Shown: positions 1 through 8,241 of the stretch, in pieces
Layout: each line of letters opens with the position of its first letter
Position numbering within the stretch: the stretch's first letter is position 1
NCBI GenBank assembly: GCA_963703745.1
Contig: CAVPFL010000007.1
Span: 744,001 to 808,000 of the forward strand
Direction: 5' to 3'
DNA: 64,000 nt
Source: AP-15 sp963703745
Lineage (GTDB): Bacteria; Pseudomonadota; Alphaproteobacteria; ATCC43930; CGMCC-115725
Program-made: the position numbers and the translations under genes
Notes under the pieces: model-generated
The model's input: only the letters and a program-made list of their open reading frames with translations
Told to the model about the DNA's origin: nothing
The model's database searches: none

Positions 1-576
1 GGCGCGGGCCGGCACGTGGAATAGGATTCGCGTCTCGGCGAGCCATTGCACGAGCACCGAAAGGCGCCCATAGGACTTGCTGCGCGGCGAGGCAATCAAG
101 CGCTCGGCAACCTCACGCTGCAGCGTCAATGTCAGGCTTTCGTAATCTTCGGTCCGATCGAGCCAGCCGAGGAGGAGCGGGGTGGCGATGTTATACGGGA
201 GGTTCGCAACGATCTTTCGGGGGGGTTCGGAGAGCGTGGCGGGGTCGAGTTCGAGCGCATCGCCGGCGACCACATCGAGGCGGCCCGGATACGCGACTGC
301 AAGCTCGTCCAGCGCCGCGAGACAACGTCGATCTCGCTCGATCGCCACAATCTTGCGTGCCCCCGATGCAAGCAATGCCCGCGTTAAACCACCAGGACCG
401 GGACCGATCTCTATTACGGTGGCTTGGTCGAGCCGCCCGGCCGCCCGCGCAATCCGACCCGTCAGATTGAGGTCGAGCAAGAAATTCTGACCCAGGCGCT
501 TGTGCGCGACGATCCCGTATCGCGCGACGATCTCGCGCAGCGGCGGCAGTGAGGCCGCCGGGGAATCGCATGACAC
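1..576 (-). CDS. rsmA: 16S rRNA dimethyladenosine transferase RsmA/KsgA (C-terminus outside window)
   Basis: Dimethylates the two adjacent adenosines of the helix 45 loop of 16S rRNA during 30S maturation, using S-adenosylmethionine. The 192 visible codons start with a short tail and then RLGQNFLLD, the family N-terminal signature. The SAM-binding motif I EIGPGPGGLT is at about residues 57-66 and the catalytic NLPYNI motif at about 125-130. The visible part ends in the linker FHVPARA, just before the C-terminal domain, which is beyond position 1. The best start is the GTG at 574-576, 17 bases after the pdxA stop. No good ribosome binding site precedes it, so it is probably translated as part of the surA-pdxA-rsmA message, the same order as in Escherichia coli. 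Confidence 0.93.
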   Translation of the reverse strand, partial: MSCDSPAASLPPLREIVARYGIVAHKRLGQNFLLDLNLTGRIARAAGRLDQATVIEIGPGPGGLTRALLASGARKIVAIERDRRCLAALDELAVAYPGRLDVVAGDALELDPATLSEPPRKIVANLPYNIATPLLLGWLDRTEDYESLTLTLQREVAERLIASPRSKSYGRLSVLVQWLAETRILFHVPARA

Positions 577-593
577 GGTTTTGGTAGAAGTGT

Positions 594-1589
594 TCAGTCC
601 GCCGCCCGTCTGGCCGCCATCGCGGCCGCCAACCGCAGCGCAGCAATCAGGCTCTCCGCCCGCGCGACACCGCGACCGGCGATGGCGAAAGCCGTTCCGT
701 GATCCGGCGAGGTCCGCACGAAAGGTAGTCCCAAGGTCACGTTCACCCCGCCATGGAAGTCGATCGTCTTGATCGGGATCAACGCCTGATCATGATACAT
801 GCAGAGTGCGGCATCGTAGGACTGGCGTGCCTCGGCATGAAACATCGTGTCGGCCGCGAAGGGACCGCGCGCGTCGATCCCTGCGGCGCGCAGCTCGCCG
901 ATGGCAGGCTCGATGACCTCGATCTCTTCGCGCCCCAGACCGCCGGCTTCGCCCGCATGCGGGTTGAGCCCGGCGACGGCTAGAGTCGGAGCTGCGACCC
1001 CGAAATCCCGCCGCAGCGCCGCCTCGGTGACGCGGCCGGCATGGACAATCGTTGTGGTGGAAAGCTCTCGGATCGCTTGGCGCAGCGCAAGATGGATGGT
1101 AACCGGCACGACACGCAGCGCCGGGCAGACGAGCATCATCACGGGTGCTTGGGTGACCCCGGCAAGGGCGGCGAGATACTCGGTATGTCCCGGATAGCGA
1201 AAGCCGGCGCGATAAAGGCTTTCTTTGTGTATCGGATTGGTGACGAGCGCTGCGGCGCGCCTGCTCAGTACGTCACGGACCCCGGTCTCGATCGCGCCGA
1301 GTATGGCCGGCGCATCCGCCGCATCGGGGTGCGCCGGCGAGGCCCGCAAGGTGCCGTCGATCGGCGCGATCGGGAGAGCTTCGTCGAATACCGCCAGCGC
1401 CTCGTGCGGAGCGCTGATCGGACGAACCGGCACCGGCCAGCCGAGGTGGCGAGCCAACGCCCCGATCCGAGCGGGGTCGTCGATCAGGTAGAACGCAGGG
1501 ACACCGTCGCCGCGCCCGAGCCACGCCTTGAGGGTGATTTCACCGGCGATCCCGGCGGGCTCGCCCATCGTCACGACGATCGGAAGCAT
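594..1589 (-). CDS. pdxA: 4-hydroxythreonine-4-phosphate dehydrogenase PdxA
   Basis: Cytoplasmic NAD-dependent oxidation and decarboxylation of 4-phosphohydroxy-L-threonine in the DXP-dependent pyridoxal phosphate pathway. The 331-residue product starts MLPIVVTMGEPAGIAGEI, the family N-terminus. An in-frame upstream extension would run into surA and is rejected. The three metal-binding histidines are at 166, 211 (GLNPHAGE) and 266 (MYHDQALIP), the same positions as in the E. coli enzyme as I remember it. The C-terminal FHGGVNVTLGLPFVRTSPDH block is intact. The start lies 10 bases after the surA stop, so the two genes are very likely co-transcribed. Confidence 0.96.
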   Translation of the reverse strand: MLPIVVTMGEPAGIAGEITLKAWLGRGDGVPAFYLIDDPARIGALARHLGWPVPVRPISAPHEALAVFDEALPIAPIDGTLRASPAHPDAADAPAILGAIETGVRDVLSRRAAALVTNPIHKESLYRAGFRYPGHTEYLAALAGVTQAPVMMLVCPALRVVPVTIHLALRQAIRELSTTTIVHAGRVTEAALRRDFGVAAPTLAVAGLNPHAGEAGGLGREEIEVIEPAIGELRAAGIDARGPFAADTMFHAEARQSYDAALCMYHDQALIPIKTIDFHGGVNVTLGLPFVRTSPDHGTAFAIAGRGVARAESLIAALRLAAAMAARRAAD

Positions 1590-1599
1590 CGCGGGCAAC

Positions 1600-2919
1600 T
1601 CAAACTCTGACGTCGACAAAGGCGGTACGGCGCAGATCGCGCATGTAGCGGCGCGCCAGGTTTTCGGCGCGTTGGCGCGCCAGTTGCTCGGCGATCTCGT
1701 CACGCGTCGGCAGGGTTGTGTTTGGCACCTCCTTCTCGCAAACCATGATCACTCCGACCCCATTCTTTTGGACGATCGGCTGCGAGGCTTGTCCCACCTC
1801 GGTCTGTGCCACGATATTGCGTATCGCCGGGGCGATCTGGCTGAGCCGCAAATGGCCTTCGCTCGAAAGTTGCTGAGATCCCTTCTCCTTGCCGCGCTTC
1901 AGCATCTCCTCGCAATTCTTAGCGCTTGCCTTGGCGCTCACCGCTTCACCCAGGGCAGCCCGACGCATAGCTTCGCTCGCCTGCGCCGGCAGCGGAAAGA
2001 CGACCTGCACCAAATGCAGTACCGCCTCATCACCGCCCGGATCCGAGCGGCCCGTGCGGCGGTCGAGAACGAGCAACAGGTAATAGCCCGCCCCGCTGCG
2101 AATCGGCGGCGACAACTCTCCGGGGCGCATTTGGGCGACCGCTTTGGCAAGATCGGGGCTGAGTTGCTCGGGACGCAGCCAGCCGAGGTCGCCGCCCACC
2201 GCGGCGGTCGGGGATTGCGAGAATTGCTGGGCGACTGCTGAAAACCGAGCGCCGGTTTTCATCTGCTCGATGAGCCGCTCCGCCAATCGGCGCATTTCGT
2301 CGTCCTGCTGAGGATTATCGACTGCGAGGAAAATCTCAGCGACCCTGCTCTGCGGCTCATTGGCGCTCTCTTTGAGGCGCCTCGACGCATCGTCAATCTC
2401 CTCGTCGGAAACCATATTGGTTTGCGAGACGAGCCGCCGCACCAGTTTCGCCCATACAATCGACGCGGTGAGCTGCTCGACGAGCGCCTCCCGCTCGATG
2501 CCATGCGCCTTTAAGACCGCATCCAGCTGATCGGGTTGCATGTTGTTTTGCTTTGCGATCTGCGAGATTGCCTTCTTGATCTCTTCATCAGTGGCGGTGA
2601 CGTTTTGCTTTTTTGCCTCTTGCATTTGGAGCTTTTCGTCAACGATCGTCCGCAATACTTGGCCAGCGATGCGCCGCCGGGTTTCCTCGGAATCCGGAAA
2701 GTTCGAGGAGAGCATGACCATCCTGAGGCGGGATTGCAGGTCCGCGACTGAGATAACCTCATCGTTGACGACTGCAGCAATGCGGGTTTCAGCAATTTCA
2801 CCCTGGGGTTGAGCAGCAGGCGGCTGCGCCGGGCCACGATGCGCCGGCGCGGGCATCGCAGTGTTCGAGAAGCCGGCGAGTCCGATCAGCAACACGCCAA
2901 GCCAACGAGTCAAGGTCAT
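1600..2919 (-). CDS. surA: Periplasmic peptidyl-prolyl isomerase and chaperone SurA
   Basis: Outer-membrane protein chaperone. The 439-residue product starts at the ATG at 2917-2919 with a Sec signal peptide (hydrophobic stretch about residues 5-20). A SurA N-terminal chaperone domain follows (about 42-165, with ETRIAAVVNDEVISVADL). Then comes one recognisable parvulin domain (about 190-287, with GGDLGWLRPEQLSP and GYYLLLVLDRR). A second rotamase-like segment (about 300-410) is much less conserved and may be inactive. The reading frame stays open about 290 bases further upstream, but that part is arginine- and histidine-rich and lacks signal features. The gene heads surA-pdxA-rsmA. The lptD gene that often precedes surA is absent; a divergent TPR gene lies upstream instead. 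Confidence 0.94.
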   Translation of the reverse strand: MTLTRWLGVLLIGLAGFSNTAMPAPAHRGPAQPPAAQPQGEIAETRIAAVVNDEVISVADLQSRLRMVMLSSNFPDSEETRRRIAGQVLRTIVDEKLQMQEAKKQNVTATDEEIKKAISQIAKQNNMQPDQLDAVLKAHGIEREALVEQLTASIVWAKLVRRLVSQTNMVSDEEIDDASRRLKESANEPQSRVAEIFLAVDNPQQDDEMRRLAERLIEQMKTGARFSAVAQQFSQSPTAAVGGDLGWLRPEQLSPDLAKAVAQMRPGELSPPIRSGAGYYLLLVLDRRTGRSDPGGDEAVLHLVQVVFPLPAQASEAMRRAALGEAVSAKASAKNCEEMLKRGKEKGSQQLSSEGHLRLSQIAPAIRNIVAQTEVGQASQPIVQKNGVGVIMVCEKEVPNTTLPTRDEIAEQLARQRAENLARRYMRDLRRTAFVDVRV

Positions 2920-3125
2920 CGATGACAAACCTGCGCCACAAAGATGCCGGCACGAGTCTACACCCTCGCGTCGACAATGTCGCTCGCAAGCATCATTCCG
3001 CGGCGCTCGTTCGAAAGCCCACATAGTCGCTCGAAAATGAGCCGATCCATGCTTTACGACCCGATGTAACGGCACCAGATAGGGCTCGAATGCGTCGTAG
3101 TGGTTTGCGCAAGAAAGGAGAGCTA

Positions 3126-6100
3126 ATGCCTGCTGGTGAAAGGCGCTGTTCGTGGCGCCGAATGGTCGTCGCCGGTGCTCTTGCCGCACTTGCCGGGTCA
3201 GCCGCGTACGCAAAAGACGCTCCTACCTCCGTCAAGGAGGCAGAACAATACATCGCACGAGGAGATCTCAAGGCCGCCGAGATCGAGTTGCGCGACGCGA
3301 TCCGCGCCGCGCCGCAAGATCCCGTACTGCGTGCACGTCTCGCGGAGGTGTATCTGCAGGAAGGTGATGCACAATCGGCTGAGCGGGAGGCGCGCGCAGC
3401 CCGCGAGCGCAAGGGCAACGAGGCCGATTACTTGCCGGTGCTAGCGGACGCGATGCTCGGCCAGGGAAAATTCGCTGAGCTCATGGATTTGGTGCAGCCG
3501 GGTAATCGCGATCCGCTTCTCGAGAGCAAGGTCAGAACAGCGCTCGGTACCGCAGCTGCGGGTCTGGGCGATCAAGCCAAGGCTGAGACGCTATTGGGCG
3601 AGGCGGTCAAGCTCGATCCCAGCGCCGCGAGGCCGAAAATTCAACTTGCACGGCTGGTCAACGGAACCAAACCGGCTGAGGCTGACAAGCTGATCGACGA
3701 AGCGATCGCCGCCAGCCCGCGCTCGGCCGAAGCGCTGCAGATTAAAGGCGAGATGCTCGCTAGCCGGGGCGACCGCGACGGCGCCATCCGACTCTTCAAT
3801 GAGGCACTCAAGATCGACCCCAAGAATGTTGCAGCTCAGTTGAGCCGGGCCGATGTCAACATCGCGCTAGGGAAATACAAGCTGGCTGACGAAGACATCG
3901 ATTCCATCTTGAAGGTTTATCCTGATCATTTCATGGCCAATTACTTGCGAGGAGTGGAACTCGCCAAGCAGGAGAAATATGCGGAGGCCGATCGGATATT
4001 CGATCGCCTGAGCCCAGACTTCGCTGGATTTTGGCCAGGTTACTATGCGCAGGGAGTAACGAAGCTCAAGCTCGGACAATACGCCCAGGCGGAAACCAGT
4101 TTGGGCAAATTCCGCGCTCATAACCCCGACGACCTGAAGGCCGCTCAGCTGATCGCGACCGCCGCGTTAAACCAGCGGGCGCCATCGCGGGCGATCGATT
4201 ACCTCAAACCGTTCGCCGACAAATCGACAGCGGATGCAGCAACATTGGCGATTCTCGGGAATGCCTATATCGCGGATCGCAAGCCCGACCTCGCTTTGCA
4301 GCAATTCCAAAAGGTCGCCGCTCTCGATCCGGATAACCCGGGCGTCAAGACACAACTCGGAGTATCCCAGATCGATGCCGGTCGCAGCGAGCAAGGTCTC
4401 GCCACGCTACAACAAGTGTTCGGTACCGAGGCGGGTGCACCACTCGCCGGACCTGCGCTCGTGTCTACGGAATTGCGTGCGGGGCGGCTCGACAAGGCGG
4501 CGGAAGTCGCCGCCGCGCTTATCAAGCGCGATGCCAAGAACCCAATCTACCAGACACTGCTTGGGGAAGTCCGCACCGCGCAGAAGGATTATTCCGCGGC
4601 CGAGATCGCGTTCCGAGAGGCATTAGCGCTCAACCCTGACCTGACCGCCGCCACGCGCGATCTGGCGCAGCTCTACATGGTGACGGGTCGGGCGGACGAG
4701 GCACGAAACCTCTATAATCAATTGCTTGGCAAAGATCCCAATGGGGTTAGCGCCCTTCTCGGTCTCGCGGAAACCTACATAGCCCAGCAGAAGTGGACGG
4801 AAGCAATCGATGCCATAAACCGCGCCCGCACGGCGGCGCCGAATGATCCGGCGCCTGGGCTCAAGCTAGTCAGCGTGTACGAAAAGCGCCAGGATTGGCC
4901 GAATGCGAAGGCCGTCGCCGCGGAACTCGCTGCGCAATTCCCGGGAGATGCCAACATCCTCGACACTCAAGGCCAAGCCCAGCTCGCGGCTGGTGATACG
5001 AACGGTGCGATTTCGAGCTTTAAGCGAGCCTACGAGCTTGCGCCAAGTTCCGCACCGGCCCTGTCGCGTTATCTCGCCGCGCTCAACGGAGCCAAATATT
5101 TCACCGAAGCCCGCGGCGCGTTGCAAGAAGCCGTCGCGCGCGATCCTCGGAATTCATCCCTGAAGGCTGATCTGATCAGGGTCGAAGGAGAAACAAGCGG
5201 TGTTGATGCAGCCGTGGCCAAAGCCCGAGCCTTGGCTGCCGCCGATCCTGAGAACAACGTCTACGACTTGGTATCGGCCGAGCTTTACGAAAAAGCCGGA
5301 CGTATCCCAGAGGCGATTGCTCTGCTCCAAAAGGCGACAGCAGCAAAGCCCTCTGATGACGCCCTGACGATCGCCCTGGCTCGGGTCTACTACCGTTCGG
5401 GAGACTTTTCTAAGGCCGAAGGTGTGTTGGCGCCCCGGCTCAAGAATGAGCCGGACAGCAGAGCCATAAGCACGGCCCTCGCGCAGCAATATTGGGCAAC
5501 CGGCCGCGCGCAGGATTCCAAAAAACTGTTTGGCGACCTCATCACACGGGAGCCGAACGACGTCGCCGCTCTCCTGGGACTTGCCGAAATCGCTACGGCA
5601 GAGAGGAATTGGCCAGCCGCGGCGGGTTATCTCGACCGCGCGCGCGCAGCCGCGCCGAATGACCCGGCGCCCGGCGTCGCACTGATCAATCTGGAGCTCG
5701 CTCGTCAGGACATGAAGAACGCGGTGGCGACGGCAAACCAGATTGCCGAACAATTTCCGTCCAATTTCGATGTTCTCGGGACCAAAGCGCGGGCTCAAGC
5801 TGCGGCTGGCGACAGCGAAGGAGCGACCGCCACCTATAAGCTTCTTTATGGGCTCTTCCCCAACTCCACCCCGGCCATGAGCGCTTATGTTGCCCGGCTC
5901 AAAGAGGCAAAGGAGCTTTCGCAAGCCCAAACGATCCTCCAGGCCGCCCTGGCGCGTGATCCGAAGAGCGATGCTGTGAAAGCCGACCTGATAAGAATGG
6001 AAGCCGACATCGGCGGCATGCGCGCCGGCTTGGCAAAGGCGCGCGATTTCGCCAGGGAAGACCCCGGAAATCCGCTCTATGACATCATTTCTGCGGAATT

Positions 6101-6746
6101 GTATGAGAAAGCCGGAAGGCGGGACGAGGCGGTCGATCTACTCAAGACGGCGGTCGCTGCCCATCCCGCGGACGATGCCCTGGTTGCGGGTTTATCGGCT
6201 TTGTATGCTCGGACGGGCGAGGCCGGCAAGGCGGCGTCGGTCTTGAATACCCGACTGCAGAGCGATCCAAAGGATGTGACGATCCGTTCGGCCTTGGCCG
6301 CTTTCTACTTCGAACAAAGGAAATACGACGAATCAATTGCCGAATACGGACGCGTTATAGCGGAACATCCGGTCGATGCGGTGGCGCTTAACAATTTGGC
6401 CTGGCTTTACCAGCAGAAGGGGGATCTGGCAAAAGCGCGCGGTTTAGCTGAGCAGGCGGTTGCTGCCGCTTCGCAGACCACTCGGCCTGCACCTCAGATC
6501 TATGGCACGCTGGGATGGGTCTTGTTGGCCCAGGGCGAGGCCGACAAGGCGCTAATATACCTGAGCGCCGCGAGCCTCTCGGCTCCGAAAAACCCCGATA
6601 TCCAATACCATCTGGCCGTCGCCCTCAACCGGCTCGGACGGACGGCTGACGCGCGGGCGCGGCTGGAGACATTGCTCGGCTCAGGGGTGACATTCTCCGA
6701 CAGACCCGACGCGGAGGAGCTATTGCAGCAATTGAAGCGAGGCTAG
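3126..6746 (+). CDS. Secreted TPR-repeat protein resembling the PEP-CTERM-associated PrsT family
   Basis: A 1206-residue exported protein made almost wholly of tetratricopeptide repeats. The start chosen is the ATG at 3126, preceded at 5 bases by AAGGAG (3115-3120). The first 30 residues form a Sec signal peptide ending AAYA; no lipobox cysteine is visible, although many PrsT relatives are lipoproteins. A long module is present twice in tandem with a period of exactly 816 bases (272 residues): about 543-814 and about 815-1086, both containing APNDPAPG and SAELYEKAGR. Without the extra copy the protein would be about 934 residues, near the usual family size as I recall it. Its role is inferred: a periplasmic scaffold for the exopolysaccharide/PEP-CTERM system. 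The neighbouring PEP-CTERM gene supports this, but no exosortase gene is in view. Confidence 0.82.
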   Translation: MPAGERRCSWRRMVVAGALAALAGSAAYAKDAPTSVKEAEQYIARGDLKAAEIELRDAIRAAPQDPVLRARLAEVYLQEGDAQSAEREARAARERKGNEADYLPVLADAMLGQGKFAELMDLVQPGNRDPLLESKVRTALGTAAAGLGDQAKAETLLGEAVKLDPSAARPKIQLARLVNGTKPAEADKLIDEAIAASPRSAEALQIKGEMLASRGDRDGAIRLFNEALKIDPKNVAAQLSRADVNIALGKYKLADEDIDSILKVYPDHFMANYLRGVELAKQEKYAEADRIFDRLSPDFAGFWPGYYAQGVTKLKLGQYAQAETSLGKFRAHNPDDLKAAQLIATAALNQRAPSRAIDYLKPFADKSTADAATLAILGNAYIADRKPDLALQQFQKVAALDPDNPGVKTQLGVSQIDAGRSEQGLATLQQVFGTEAGAPLAGPALVSTELRAGRLDKAAEVAAALIKRDAKNPIYQTLLGEVRTAQKDYSAAEIAFREALALNPDLTAATRDLAQLYMVTGRADEARNLYNQLLGKDPNGVSALLGLAETYIAQQKWTEAIDAINRARTAAPNDPAPGLKLVSVYEKRQDWPNAKAVAAELAAQFPGDANILDTQGQAQLAAGDTNGAISSFKRAYELAPSSAPALSRYLAALNGAKYFTEARGALQEAVARDPRNSSLKADLIRVEGETSGVDAAVAKARALAAADPENNVYDLVSAELYEKAGRIPEAIALLQKATAAKPSDDALTIALARVYYRSGDFSKAEGVLAPRLKNEPDSRAISTALAQQYWATGRAQDSKKLFGDLITREPNDVAALLGLAEIATAERNWPAAAGYLDRARAAAPNDPAPGVALINLELARQDMKNAVATANQIAEQFPSNFDVLGTKARAQAAAGDSEGATATYKLLYGLFPNSTPAMSAYVARLKEAKELSQAQTILQAALARDPKSDAVKADLIRMEADIGGMRAGLAKARDFAREDPGNPLYDIISAELYEKAGRRDEAVDLLKTAVAAHPADDALVAGLSALYARTGEAGKAASVLNTRLQSDPKDVTIRSALAAFYFEQRKYDESIAEYGRVIAEHPVDAVALNNLAWLYQQKGDLAKARGLAEQAVAAASQTTRPAPQIYGTLGWVLLAQGEADKALIYLSAASLSAPKNPDIQYHLAVALNRLGRTADARARLETLLGSGVTFSDRPDAEELLQQLKRG

Positions 6747-6858
6747 TGGTAAGAAAGCTGACACTCGGTCCCTTCTCGATCTCACCGGAGCTCCTCTCAA
6801 GGGTACCATCCCTTGCGTCCTATCCACGAGAGGCCGGTGTCGCCGGCCGGCGGGTCAC

Positions 6859-6888
6859 GAAAAAAGAGCGGCGCCCGGAGGCGCCGCT
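6859..6888 (-). terminator. Rho-independent terminator of the PEP-CTERM gene
   Basis: Read on the minus strand, GCGGCGCC-TCCG-GGCGCCGC forms a perfect 8-bp stem with a 4-base loop and is followed by a T-rich run (the A run at 6860-6865 on the plus strand). It lies 25 bases after the stop codon of the gene at 6913-7596. Confidence 0.9.
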
Positions 6889-6912
6889 TCAGCAAGGAAT
6901 TGATCCGATCTG

Positions 6913-7596
6913 TTAGGCGGCTTTGCGATGCCGGCGGGCTAAGCCAAAACCGACCAGGGCGGCCCCGAGGAGAGCCAGTGATGTCGGCTCCGGAATGGAG
7001 GTGGTGGTGGAGGTGGTGGTGCTGGTACCGAGCGACGAAATGCTCACTGACCACGATTCCGTCACGAACGAGCCCGCGCTGCACATGGCCGGGCCCGCAG
7101 TAGCCGGCGAGCACGAACCATTGGCCGTCCAAGAGGCAACATAGGCCGTCGGGGAGAAGCCGGCGCCGGTAACGGTTCCGTTTATGGTGAGCGCCAGCGC
7201 ATCAGTGCCGACGCCGCTACTTACGGCCAGCGGGGTTCGCGTGAGGCCCGTAATGGAGCTTATCGTGAACGTGAAGCCACCATATGTGTAGACCGTGCCG
7301 GAGGTCGCGGTGGTGGTAAAGGTCGACGCAGTTGCCGCTGGGGTAAGATTGCAGGTCGGACTTGCGGTCGTGAAGGCGCCCGAGCAGGAGTTCGCCGTCG
7401 GTGTAGTCTGCGTGATGGTCGTCAACTGGCTCACGATCGACGTCGACGGAGGGGTCGGAACGGTAAGAGCGCCGTCCGACATCGAGATCGCGCCGTTGAT
7501 GAACTGTGCGTGCGCGGTCGGCATAGCCAAGCAGAATGGGAGGACCGCAACCCCAAGGGCAACTCCGCATTTTTTGGCAGTTCCAAATTTTTTCAT
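6913..7596 (-). CDS. PEP-CTERM sorting-signal protein
   Basis: A 227-residue secreted protein of unknown molecular function. A signal peptide (about residues 1-30, ending TAHA) is followed by a low-complexity domain very rich in Ser, Thr, Ala and Gly. A short Ser/Thr linker leads to the PEP-CTERM tail: IPEPTSLALLGAALVGFG, then an arginine/lysine-rich end (residues about 201-227). Exosortase enzymes recognise such tails and process the protein at the outer face of the inner membrane. A GAGGAG ribosome binding site sits just before the ATG. A near-consensus sigma-54 promoter lies about 60 bases upstream and a strong terminator lies downstream, so it is a single-gene transcript. The Ser/Thr-rich body would suit heavy glycosylation (inference). 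Confidence 0.9.
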   Translation of the reverse strand: MKKFGTAKKCGVALGVAVLPFCLAMPTAHAQFINGAISMSDGALTVPTPPSTSIVSQLTTITQTTPTANSCSGAFTTASPTCNLTPAATASTFTTTATSGTVYTYGGFTFTISSITGLTRTPLAVSSGVGTDALALTINGTVTGAGFSPTAYVASWTANGSCSPATAGPAMCSAGSFVTESWSVSISSLGTSTTTSTTTSIPEPTSLALLGAALVGFGLARRHRKAA

Positions 7597-7653
7597 CTAG
7601 ATCTCCTCGTCAAGGGCCTTCGGTCGGACGGCCGCATTATCGTAATGATTTGT

Positions 7654-7669
7654 AGCAAACACCGTGCCA
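7654..7669 (-). promoter_or_regulatory. Sigma-54 (-24/-12) promoter for the PEP-CTERM gene
   Basis: Minus strand reads TGGCACGGTGTTTGCT, an exact match to the RpoN consensus TGGCAC-N5-TTGCW. The -24 GG is at 7667-7668 and the -12 GC at 7655-7656, so transcription should start near 7643, some 47 bases before the ATG at 7596. Sigma-54 promoters need an activator bound upstream; the repeated motif at 7832 and 7976 is the obvious candidate site. Confidence 0.8.
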
Positions 7670-7831
7670 CAACAAATTATTAAGGAATTCCATATCGTTA
7701 GAAGATTACGCCAAGCCCACTTTGCCAGAGGTGTAAAGTTTTCCGACAGCGTCTTTGCAAGTTCGTTAAGCTGATTCACCAGAGAATTAAGGATTACAAT
7801 GGTTAACGACGATTTACCCAGCCGCCGATGA

Positions 7832-7848
7832 TGTAAGAAATTCCGACA
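7832..7848. promoter_or_regulatory. Repeated TGT-N11-ACA motif, copy 1 (candidate activator site)
   Basis: TGTAAGAAATTCCGACA. It differs by one base from copy 2, which lies 144 bp away (7976-7992). The TGT...ACA ends give it partial dyad symmetry. It lies about 165 bp upstream of the sigma-54 promoter at 7654-7669, a usual distance for an enhancer-binding protein. By inference the binder would be a PrsR-like regulator of PEP-CTERM genes. Confidence 0.55.
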
Positions 7849-7975
7849 CCCCCTTAGGGGGCCTTGCCCCTGCTTTCAGCGAGGGGCGGACGTGTCTTGC
7901 GGCCAGACCCCTGTTTGGGCGACATCAGGCGGTAGTCGCGCATCTCCTCGGTGGCGGTCTCTGCATGCGTTGGGG

Positions 7976-7992
7976 TGTAAAAAATTCCGACA
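7976..7992. promoter_or_regulatory. Repeated TGT-N11-ACA motif, copy 2 (candidate activator site)
   Basis: TGTAAAAAATTCCGACA, second copy of the motif at 7832-7848; the identity continues for at least two further bases (CC). It lies 250 bp before the SPINDLY-type gene at 8242 and about 310 bp from the sigma-54 promoter, so it could serve either divergent gene. Confidence 0.55.
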
Positions 7993-8241
7993 CCGGAAGA
8001 ACAGGCCTCGATCGGCGCCATAGGGTGCAGCAGCACACGGCCAAGATGGCCAACGGGGGGTCGGAGCCCGGCTCTTGCGGCGGGCGACCCGGATCGGCAG
8101 GCCGAGAGTTGGGACTGGCTGAAGGGGTGAAACCCCGGTCAGCATTTCGACGCGGAGACGACCGGGGCTGGACGGCACGACGATGGTTCGCCGCAGCAAA
8201 AAAGCGGTATCATGGCGTTCCGATAAGCTACGGCGTCGATC

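Larger units (their letters stand above)
7670..8241. other. Intergenic regulatory region
   Basis: About 570 bp between the divergent PEP-CTERM and SPINDLY-type genes. Besides the two motif copies it holds a short inverted repeat (CCCCC-TTA-GGGGG at about 7849-7861). Short open frames here lack coding features or ribosome binding sites. No promoter for the gene at 8242 could be recognised. Confidence 0.5.

Noticed and set aside
7597..7779. 60-codon open frame next to the PEP-CTERM start
   Set aside because: It covers the sigma-54 promoter and the leader of the PEP-CTERM gene and has no ribosome binding site.
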